From an uncultured Lachnospiraceae bacterium (lineage in GTDB: Bacteria; Bacillota; Clostridia; Lachnospirales; Lachnospiraceae): 5,962 nt of DNA. A model generated the notes under the pieces. The model had not been told where the DNA came from. It did no database searches and saw only the letters and a list, made by a program, of their open reading frames with translations. Where the stretch lies: positions 1 through 5,962 of the forward strand of contig CADBOW010000251.1 of NCBI GenBank assembly GCA_902796375.1. Reading direction: 5' to 3'. The position numbers and the translations under genes are program-made. Shown here in pieces: positions 1-5,197 of the stretch (within the stretch, counting starts at the first letter, position 1; each line of letters begins with the position of its first letter).

Positions 1-315
1 CGGGATGATCGTATCGATCTTACGATAAGCAGCCGCCATACGTCCGCGGTCCATATAGACATTTACACGGAAACGTCCCTTGTCCCCTACGGAGTATGCG
101 TAGTCGCACTCTCCACGGTCCTTCAGGATGGCCTTCTGCCTTTCGTTCATGGTCGATCCGATGGATTCCGCTGCGTCAGTAGTCGTAAGCGGTGGTACGT
201 TGACATCCACAAGAGCGCCGCTGATACGGAACTTCGGCGGAATGCCGACAGCTATGTGGATATCGGATGCATTCTGGTCAATCGCAAGACTGAGCAGTTC
301 GTCCATGTCTAACAT
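1..315 (-). CDS. pilT: Type IV pilus retraction ATPase PilT, N-terminal part (runs off left edge)
   Basis: PilT is a hexameric cytoplasmic ATPase that disassembles type IV pili and powers twitching. Only the first 105 codons are present; the frame is open to base 1. The visible part is the PAS-like N-terminal domain of PilT: LLSLAIDQNASDIHIAVG (residues 7-24), then PPKFRISGAL (26-35), then GRFRVNVYMDRG (80-91) and AAAYR (94-98). The ATP-binding core lies outside the window, so catalytic residues cannot be checked. I chose the ATG at 313-315. A GGGGG run at 326-330 lies 10 nt upstream, a weak and distant ribosome site; the next in-frame ATG, at 304-306, is possible. The gene follows pilB by 59 nt with no clear promoter or terminator between, so co-transcription is likely. 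PilT over PilB is preferred because the gene starts directly with the short SDIH domain and lacks the long MshEN leader. Confidence 0.85.
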   Translation of the reverse strand, partial: MLDMDELLSLAIDQNASDIHIAVGIPPKFRISGALVDVNVPPLTTTDAAESIGSTMNERQKAILKDRGECDYAYSVGDKGRFRVNVYMDRGRMAAAYRKIDTIIP

Positions 316-374
316 AATCTCATAACCCCCATTCTCTCATATTCTCTATATAATAATTTCATATTATATACATC

Positions 375-1022
375 TTAATACTCATCGCCGGTGGTATAAA
401 CGATCTTCTTCATCTCATCCAGCGATGTGATACCGTTGAGCACGTGCTTTGCCGCACCCATCTTCAGTGTGGTCATACCTTCCTTCAGTGCCTGCGCCTC
501 GATCACGTCCGCGGTCGCTCCCTTGGAAATGACTGCCTGCAGGTCATGGGATACGGGCATCATCTCGTATACACCGATACGTCCTGCATATCCGGTCTCA
601 TTACAGAGCGGACAGCCTACCGGTTCGTAGATGACCACATCCTCCTCCGGATCCGTGATGCCAAGGATCTCCTTCTCGTTATCCAGCGCAAGTCTCGGTT
701 CCTTACAGGACGTACAGAGACGGCGGACCAGACGCTGGGCGATAACCCCCACAAGTGCATCACCGATGATGTAGGGCTCGATACCCATATCGATAACACG
801 GGTAACCGTGGATGCTGCCGAGTTGGTATGAAGTGTGGATACAACAAGGTGACCGGTGATAGCGGCCTGAACTGCGATCTGCGCTGTCTCACCGTCACGG
901 ATCTCTCCGATCATGATAATGTCCGGGTCCTGACGCAGGATGGAACGAAGCGCTGCCGCGAAGGTCATTTCCGCCTTTACATTTACCTGTACCTGATTGA
1001 TACCATCGATATTTGCCTCCAC
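375..1022 (-). CDS. PilB C-terminal ATPase fragment, possible restart at GTG
   Basis: The frame after the TAG is open from 1052 to the TAA at 375-377. The first plausible restart is GTG at 1020-1022 (Val359 of the full protein), which would give 215 residues with Walker B, the His box and both CxxC pairs. GAGGA at 1027-1031 lies 4 nt upstream and resembles a ribosome site, but it also encodes the conserved Glu-Asp of TVEDPVE, so its presence is explained by coding. Without Walker A the piece cannot bind ATP in the usual way. Independent expression is speculative. Confidence 0.35.
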   Translation of the reverse strand: MEANIDGINQVQVNVKAEMTFAAALRSILRQDPDIIMIGEIRDGETAQIAVQAAITGHLVVSTLHTNSAASTVTRVIDMGIEPYIIGDALVGVIAQRLVRRLCTSCKEPRLALDNEKEILGITDPEEDVVIYEPVGCPLCNETGYAGRIGVYEMMPVSHDLQAVISKGATADVIEAQALKEGMTTLKMGAAKHVLNGITSLDEMKKIVYTTGDEY

Positions 1023-1052
1023 AGGGTCCTCAACCGTGATGATATTTACATC

Positions 1053-2096
1053 CTATGTATTCAGCTCGCTGAGAGAGGTGTACAGTGTGGTGGATTTACC
1101 GGAACCCGTAGGTCCTGTAACCAGGATGATACCATGCGGGTTACTGAGGATTCCGTCGAAGATCTCGATCTCCTCCTCGCTAAGTCCCAGACCGGACTTC
1201 GGCTTGGTCAGACCTTCCTTGGATGTGAGTCGCATAACGATCTTCTCGCCGTATACCGTCGGAAGAACAGATACACGGACATCAAACTCTCTGCGGTCCA
1301 CCATGATGGTGATACGACCGTCCTGAGGCTTCCGCTTCTCGGCGATGTCCATGCCGCCGACGATCTTGATACGTGCCGAGATGGCTGCTGCCAGGCTGTA
1401 ATCATATGTCATAACCTGCTTCAGCGCACCGTCGATACGATACCGGACGCGGACATAGGTCTCCATGGGCTCGATATGAATATCGGATGCGCGCTGCCGC
1501 ACGCCGCCTTCCATGATCTGATTAACGAGAAGAACGATGGGAGAATTCTCGATATCCTCATTCATCATGTCCATCTCGTCATCGGTCAGCTCCCCGGAAG
1601 CCTGCTCCATACGGAACTGCTCTGCAGCCTCCATAGCCTGGGCACTTCCGTAATACTTACCGATACAGTCCATGATATCGTCTTCAAAGGCAAGTACCGG
1701 TTCTACCTGCAGACCGGACGCGATGGAAACATCATCCACCGCCACCAGATCCATGGGATCCGCCATGGCAAGCTTCAGGATGTTCGGGTTCTCCTCATCC
1801 AGGCCAATGGGCATGATCTTGTACTGATTAACCATTTTCTCGGGAATCATTTTCAGAATAGACTCATCGACCTTTACGGAACGAAGCTCCACGAAGTCGA
1901 TACCCATCTGAGTGGTAAGGACGGTGATCAGAAGCTCCCGGCTGATGAATCCCATGTCCATGATGACATTACCGATCCTGCCGCCTTCTTCTTTCTGCTT
2001 CGCCAGCGCTTCCTGCAGCTGGTCCTCGGTAATAGCTCCAGCCTCTACCAGAAGATCACCGATTCGAATTTTCTTTCTTGCACCTTGAATTCGCAT
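1053..2096 (-). CDS. PilB N-terminal product ending at the premature TAG
   Basis: This 347-residue product is what would be made if the TAG at 1053-1055 terminates translation. It contains the MshEN domain, the N2 domain with ASDIHIEP and VRVRYRIDGAL, and the first part of the ATPase core through Walker A and SLSELNT. It lacks the catalytic Glu of Walker B, the His box and the zinc site, so it should not hydrolyse ATP. It could still bind c-di-GMP and possibly nucleotide. A longer open frame extends to an ATG at 2222, but it would run through the promoter and terminator region and has no family similarity, so the start at 2096 is preferred. Confidence 0.55.
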   Translation of the reverse strand: MRIQGARKKIRIGDLLVEAGAITEDQLQEALAKQKEEGGRIGNVIMDMGFISRELLITVLTTQMGIDFVELRSVKVDESILKMIPEKMVNQYKIMPIGLDEENPNILKLAMADPMDLVAVDDVSIASGLQVEPVLAFEDDIMDCIGKYYGSAQAMEAAEQFRMEQASGELTDDEMDMMNEDIENSPIVLLVNQIMEGGVRQRASDIHIEPMETYVRVRYRIDGALKQVMTYDYSLAAAISARIKIVGGMDIAEKRKPQDGRITIMVDRREFDVRVSVLPTVYGEKIVMRLTSKEGLTKPKSGLGLSEEEIEIFDGILSNPHGIILVTGPTGSGKSTTLYTSLSELNT

Positions 2097-2104
2097 TATG
2101 TATA

Positions 2105-2111
2105 CCTCTCC
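2105..2111 (-). promoter_or_regulatory. Ribosome binding site of pilB
   Basis: GGAGAGG on the minus strand, 8 nt before the ATG at 2096. It decides this start against the upstream in-frame ATG at 2222. Confidence 0.6.
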
Positions 2112-2135
2112 ACTGTGTAGTTTACAGATAGAATT

Positions 2136-2164
2136 ATTATAGCATAATATAAAATATATGGGAA
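2136..2164 (-). promoter_or_regulatory. Sigma-A type promoter with extended -10 for pilB-pilT
   Basis: On the minus strand there is a perfect -10 box TATAAT at 2136-2141, preceded by TGC, which is the TGn extended -10 element. A -35 box TTCCCA (four of six match TTGACA) lies at 2159-2164 with a 17 nt AT-rich spacer. Transcription would begin near 2129, leaving a leader of about 33 nt that contains the pilB ribosome site. This suggests the pilus genes have their own vegetative promoter, separate from the tRNA-modification operon upstream. Confidence 0.72.
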
Positions 2165-2192
2165 GAATAAGTGTTATTTCGTCATATTTCTT

Positions 2193-2243
2193 AAAAACAG
2201 ACCTCTTGAAGAGGAATTTCAATCAAATGACAGCCTGTTTTTT
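2193..2243 (-). terminator. Probable intrinsic terminator after trhP
   Basis: Read on the minus strand, an A-rich run followed by CAG (2235-2243) is complementary to CTGTTTTT (2193-2200). Between them a compact hairpin CCTCTTCAAGAGG (2202-2214) sits directly before TCTGTTTTT. Hairpin plus T tract, 68 nt after the trhP stop and upstream of the pilB promoter, fits a rho-independent terminator. The inner stem is short (4-6 bp) and the outer arm pairing is optional, so strength is uncertain. The A and T tracts on both sides mean it could also stop antisense transcription. Confidence 0.55.
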
Positions 2244-2282
2244 GTGCAGTTTTCACATATTGAACACATTTTTCTCCCGATT

Positions 2283-3554
2283 TCAGGCTTCAACGCGTCG
2301 CAGGATCATACCGGAAGTTATGTTACCCGTACTCAGCTTCTTCACATAGACACGCAGCTCCTGCAGAGGATGTGGAGCCGACTCCTGCTCCTCTCCTTCC
2401 CCGTTCAGGATTCGTTCCACGGCCACCTCCAGATTCGAGCCGTCATAGCACATGATCTGCAGGCGCTCACCCACCGAGAATTTGTTCTTCTGCCGCAGCC
2501 GGAAGCTTCCGTCCGGTTCCACCGCTTCGATCATTCCCAGAAATACCGCCTGCTGGCGATAGGTGCTGTCCGAGTATACCTGATCCTCTTCCGCAGGCTT
2601 CCCGAAGTAGAAGCCCGTGGTGAAATCCCTGGTGGTGCACATGGCGATCTCGCGCCTGTACTTCTCCAGATTCTTCCGGTACAGCTCCGGCGATGCCATA
2701 TAGTCATCGATGGCCATACGGTAGGTTCTGGCTGTCACTGCCACATACAGAGCCGTCTTCATCCGCCCTTCTATTTTAAAGGAAGCTATGCCCGCATCCA
2801 GCAGCTCGGGGATATGATCGATCATACAGAGATCCTTGGAGTTGAAAATGTATGTCCCCCGATCATCCTCTTCCACCGGCAGGAACTCTCCCGGCCGGCT
2901 TTCTTCCATGATGACGTATTTCCAGCGGCAGGGATGGGTACAGGCCCCACGGTTTGCGTCTCTCCCTGTGAAATAGGAAGAAAGAAGGCATCGGCCGGAA
3001 TAGGATATGCACATGGCCCCATGGATGAAGGCCTCGATCTCCATGCTCTCTCCGACCCTTTCCCGAATCTCACGGATCTCCTTCAGAGACAGCTCCCGCG
3101 CAGCAACTACCCGTTCCGCCCCCATGCTCCTCCAGAATTCCCAGGTCATATAATTCGTATTATTTGCCTGTGTGCTGATGTGGATCTTCCTTTCCGGAAG
3201 ACATTCCTTCGCCAGCATCAGGACTCCCGGATCTGAGATCAGAAACGCATCAAAGGGAATCTCCCGGATCTCCCGAAAGAACTCCCTCAGGCCCTCCAGA
3301 TCCCCGTTATGCGCAAAGATATTCACCGTAAGATATACCTTCGCCTTTGCGGCATGTGCAAAAGCCACCCCCTCCCTCATTTCTTCAAGAGAGAAATTGT
3401 CCGCCTTTGCCCGGAGTCCGAACCGCTGTCCTCCCAGATATACCGCATCCGCGCCGTACCGTATCGCCAGCTTCAGATTCTCCAGATTTCCCGCCGGAAG
3501 CAAAAGCTCCGGCTTCCGATATTCCGTCAAAATATGATCCGGATTCATATTCAT
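2283..3554 (-). CDS. trhP: U32-family tRNA 5-hydroxyuridine synthase, TrhP type
   Basis: TrhP-type U32 proteins make 5-hydroxyuridine at tRNA position 34, using prephenate. They are often still labelled peptidase or collagenase. From the chosen ATG the protein has 423 residues, close to B. subtilis YrrO/TrhP2. It begins with KPELLLPAGNLENLKLAI (14-31) and GADAVYLGG (34-42). It has the complete U32 signature, from EAFIHGAMC to GRCLLS (174-192). Four cysteines, C182, C189, C205 and C209, match the family's iron-sulfur ligands. The C-terminal beta-barrel domain (about 335-423) includes KNKFSVGERL. The start is ATG 3552-3554, sharing one base with the trmR stop (TGATG), which suggests translational coupling; GTG at 3557 and ATG at 3548 are alternatives. 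Bacillus has two U32 genes here, while only one is seen in this window. Family certain, exact tRNA role inferred from the trmR neighbour. Confidence 0.88.
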   Translation of the reverse strand: MNMNPDHILTEYRKPELLLPAGNLENLKLAIRYGADAVYLGGQRFGLRAKADNFSLEEMREGVAFAHAAKAKVYLTVNIFAHNGDLEGLREFFREIREIPFDAFLISDPGVLMLAKECLPERKIHISTQANNTNYMTWEFWRSMGAERVVAARELSLKEIREIRERVGESMEIEAFIHGAMCISYSGRCLLSSYFTGRDANRGACTHPCRWKYVIMEESRPGEFLPVEEDDRGTYIFNSKDLCMIDHIPELLDAGIASFKIEGRMKTALYVAVTARTYRMAIDDYMASPELYRKNLEKYRREIAMCTTRDFTTGFYFGKPAEEDQVYSDSTYRQQAVFLGMIEAVEPDGSFRLRQKNKFSVGERLQIMCYDGSNLEVAVERILNGEGEEQESAPHPLQELRVYVKKLSTGNITSGMILRRVEA

Positions 3555-4210
3555 CACATACTCACTTTCTTTTCAACCAATGTCACCGCCGCACCGTCCC
3601 CCACGGGAAGTATACTGGTCACAAGCCCCGGGGTATCCGTCAGCCTTCTCAGATATTCCCGCATCCGGTCATGAATGGTCCGGTCCCGCTTCTCCACCAG
3701 AAAATGGGACTCCAGGATCCCACCCTCCTGCAGAACGTTATCCGAAACGATCAGCGCCCCCGGCCGTACCATCGGGAGGATCCGGGTCAGATACTCTCCG
3801 TACTGGGCCTTCGCCGCGTCGATAAAAACAAAATCATAGGATGCTTCCTTCTTCTCCTGAAGAAGCTTCGCCGCATCCCCCGCTTCCACTGTTATCCTTT
3901 CATTCAGATCCGCTCTTCGGATATTCTCTTCGGCCTCCGCCACCCGCTCCGGATCCAGCTCCATGGAACAGATGTCCGCATGGGGAAGGCATCCGGCCAT
4001 AAATATGGAAGAGAAGCCCACTGCCGTTCCCACCTCCAGAATATGCTCCGGTCGGTGCATAAGAAGAAGGAGCCTCAGCAGCTCCTTCATATCCGGACGG
4101 ATCACCGGAATACCACGGGATACTGCATCCCGGTATATCTCTCCAGGCAGTCCTTCCACATCCTTATAATATGACAGAATAAATGAACGGATCCGGTCAT
4201 AATCCTGCAT
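3554..4210 (-). CDS. trmR: tRNA 5-hydroxyuridine(34) O-methyltransferase TrmR (YrrM)
   Basis: This enzyme uses S-adenosylmethionine to methylate 5-hydroxyuridine at tRNA position 34, giving 5-methoxyuridine, which widens wobble decoding. The 218-residue protein is full length for the caffeoyl-CoA/catechol O-methyltransferase-like family 3. Visible parts: IPVIRPDMKELLRLLL (34-49), the SAM-binding motif I ILEVGTAVGFSS (57-68), motif II MELDPERV (83-90), GDAAKLL (111-117), and the metal ligands of the family, D131 in FVFIDAAKAQY and D157-N158 in IVSDNVL. The ATG at 4208-4210 has GAGGAG six bases upstream (4217-4222). It lies 27 nt after the MltG-like gene and overlaps trhP by one base. The same pairing exists in B. 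subtilis (yrrM-yrrN-yrrO), which separates this from small-molecule methyltransferases of the same fold. Confidence 0.88.
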   Translation of the reverse strand: MQDYDRIRSFILSYYKDVEGLPGEIYRDAVSRGIPVIRPDMKELLRLLLLMHRPEHILEVGTAVGFSSIFMAGCLPHADICSMELDPERVAEAEENIRRADLNERITVEAGDAAKLLQEKKEASYDFVFIDAAKAQYGEYLTRILPMVRPGALIVSDNVLQEGGILESHFLVEKRDRTIHDRMREYLRRLTDTPGLVTSILPVGDGAAVTLVEKKVSM

Positions 4211-4237
4211 AATCCACTCCTCACTCCCACCTTCTGA

Positions 4238-4849
4238 TCACTGGGTCTCCTCTGCGTATCCGTCATCGCTGTCTTCGTCATCCGAATCATCGGAACCATC
4301 CGAGTCGTCGGAATCATCAGAATCATCGGAATCATCCGAGCCATCTGTTTCTTCCGTGGTTTCGGTGGTGTCCTCCGTGGTCTTAGATTCCGTGGCCACC
4401 GTTCCGGTATCTCCGATCTTCGAGGCATCCCTGCCTTCTTCCTCCGATCCGCCCACTGCCACGCCCGTGGTGATCACCTTCAGGATCTCATCGTAGGTCA
4501 TGGAGGGAGACAGTGCATACTTACCGGGCTTGATATCCCTGCCGTACTCTCCCAGCTTGATCTTCGCCATCATAACATATTTGTTCTTGATCAGTCCCTT
4601 GTCATATAACTGCTCGGATACCGATTTCGTTGAAAAATCCGGCTGGATCGTAACCACGGAATAGCTGACATCTCCCGCGCTCTTACAGGAATCACTGAAT
4701 ACCTCATATGAAAATGAATATGCCACCGAGAATCCCCGTACGATCACATATATGATCAGCACATCCATCAGAAGCTCAACCGCATAGAACAATGCGGTCT
4801 TGATCCTGCTCTCCGTCTTATATGCTTTTTTCATTCCACCCTTAGCCAA
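4238..4849 (-). CDS. Membrane-anchored MltG N-domain protein without catalytic domain, acidic Ser-Asp tail
   Basis: The 203-residue protein has a basic N-terminus (KKAYKTESRIK, 7-17), one membrane segment (about 19-37, LFYAVELLMDVLIIYVIV), and an extracellular domain at about 62-128. That domain resembles the LysM-like N-terminal domain of the endolytic murein transglycosylase MltG: SVSEQLYDKGLIKNKYVM (76-93), then IKPGKYALSPSMTYDEILKVI (106-126) with the typical xLKxGxYxLxxxMxxxEIL pattern. The catalytic YceG domain, some 200 residues in MltG, is absent; only 27 nt separate the stop from trmR, so no remnant remains. The tail is Thr/Glu-rich, then Ser-Asp repeats (170-196), and is strongly acidic. 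The start is TTG at 4847-4849, with GGAGG seven bases upstream; the ATG at 4834 lacks a well-spaced site. The position beside trmR matches B. subtilis mltG (yrrL). A peptidoglycan-related or structural role is inferred; lytic activity is not supported. Confidence 0.72.
   Translation of the reverse strand: MAKGGMKKAYKTESRIKTALFYAVELLMDVLIIYVIVRGFSVAYSFSYEVFSDSCKSAGDVSYSVVTIQPDFSTKSVSEQLYDKGLIKNKYVMMAKIKLGEYGRDIKPGKYALSPSMTYDEILKVITTGVAVGGSEEEGRDASKIGDTGTVATESKTTEDTTETTEETDGSDDSDDSDDSDDSDGSDDSDDEDSDDGYAEETQ
4262..4342 (-). repeat. Degenerate 9-bp tandem repeat coding Ser-Asp-Asp units
   Basis: The plus strand shows repeated TCATCGGAA/TCATCCGAA-like units. On the minus strand they code SDD and GSDD triplets for residues 170-196 of the MltG-like protein. 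The units differ mainly at third codon positions, so the repeat is kept more strictly at protein than at DNA level. Length change by slippage in steps of 9 bp would keep the frame. Confidence 0.8.
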
Positions 4850-4853
4850 GGTT

Positions 4854-4861
4854 CACCCTCC
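4854..4861 (-). promoter_or_regulatory. Ribosome binding site deciding the TTG start of the MltG-like gene
   Basis: GGAGGGTG on the minus strand, with 7 nt between GGAGG and the TTG at 4847-4849. The downstream ATG at 4834 has only a G-rich stretch immediately adjacent, too close to work well, so the TTG is the better start. Confidence 0.65.
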
Positions 4862-4869
4862 GGTCTGTA

Positions 4870-5196
4870 CTAAAAATCTATATGGAAGCCCGCTATGATC
4901 TCATCCACCATCCGGCGGATCAGACGGCTCAGCGCGCTTTCCGCACGAAGATACTCATTCACCACGGAATTGTGCAGCAGCTCGTCATTTTCCTCACACA
5001 TATGATAGATCTCATCATATGGATTGCCTTCCCAATATGTCTGAACATCCGTATAACGCGCCTTAAGTGCCTTCAGCCTTGCGTACATATCCGCATTGGC
5101 GGACAGCGCATTCCGGGCGAAGACAAACCGCTTATACTCTTCGGATTCTTTCAGAAGCTGATTGACATGTCTTGTCGCAGCTATGATCTCATCCAT
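4870..5196 (-). CDS. YlbF/YmcA family (Com_YlbF) small helical protein
   Basis: This 108-residue, almost wholly alpha-helical protein fits the YlbF/YmcA family. It has the N-terminal helix pattern ATRHVNQLLKESEEYKRF (7-24), a central ANADMYARLKALKARY (33-48), and a C-terminal helix LRAESALSRLIRRMVDEI (83-100). In B. subtilis, YlbF, YmcA and YaaT form the RicAFT complex, which binds RNase Y and steers mRNA processing, competence and biofilm development. This protein is shorter than B. subtilis YlbF (about 149 residues) and has one cysteine (C67), so it cannot hold an iron-sulfur cluster alone as that complex does. The ATG at 5194-5196 starts one base after the RNase J stop, with GGAGGTG overlapping the last rnj codons. 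Direct coupling to a ribonuclease gene fits an RNA-decay role, but which paralogue it represents cannot be told. It ends in TAG. Confidence 0.75.
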   Translation of the reverse strand: MDEIIAATRHVNQLLKESEEYKRFVFARNALSANADMYARLKALKARYTDVQTYWEGNPYDEIYHMCEENDELLHNSVVNEYLRAESALSRLIRRMVDEIIAGFHIDF

Positions 5197-5197
5197 C

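Larger units (their letters stand above)
375..2096 (-). pseudogene. pilB: Type IV pilus assembly ATPase PilB (GspE family), interrupted by an in-frame TAG
   Basis: PilB is the cytoplasmic hexameric ATPase that drives pilus extension. Read through, the frame gives 573 positions, normal for the family. An MshEN domain spans about 11-63. The T2SSE core follows, with ASDIHIEP, Walker A GPTGSGKST at 328-336 (K334), the conserved TVEDPVE at 354-360, Walker B in DIIMIGEIRD at 392-401 (E398), His box GHLVVSTLHTN at 415-425 and a zinc tetracysteine CTSC/CPLC at 461-464 and 495-498. Codon 348 is TAG (1053-1055). Nothing else is broken and there is no frameshift. The stop falls in a variable loop just before DVNIITVEDPVE, so no conserved residue is lost, but Walker A and Walker B end up in separate products. 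The chosen start, ATG 2094-2096, has GGAGAGG eight bases upstream and a promoter behind it. Function is near certain; whether the gene is broken in the organism or only in this sequence is open. Confidence 0.8.

Noticed and set aside
316..374. TATAAT-like strings between pilB and pilT as a second promoter
   Set aside because: The 59 nt gap is AT-rich, so TATAAT-like strings are expected by chance, and I found no -35 box at proper spacing.
1053..1055. TAG read as pyrrolysine or a reassigned codon
   Set aside because: PilB is not a known pyrrolysine protein, and two genes in the same window use TAG as a normal stop. Kept only as a remote option under the finding on the premature stop.
444..2120. 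A 558-codon open frame on the plus strand opposite pilB
   Set aside because: It is antisense to a clearly recognised family gene, has no domain I recognise, is rich in His, Leu and Asp as expected from reversed coding sequence, and has no convincing ribosome site. It is a shadow of pilB codon use.
2097..2222. N-terminal extension of pilB to an ATG at 2222
   Set aside because: The extra 42 residues run across the terminator T tract and the promoter, match nothing in the PilB family, and the ATG at 2096 has a good ribosome site.
2244..3236. A 330-codon open frame on the plus strand opposite trhP
   Set aside because: It lies fully antisense to the U32 gene, whose signature and cysteines are intact. 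The predicted protein shows no family features.
3347..4174. A 275-codon open frame on the plus strand opposite trmR and the start of trhP
   Set aside because: It spans two well-recognised minus-strand genes and their junction, and has a composition typical of antisense frames (Pro, His and Arg rich).
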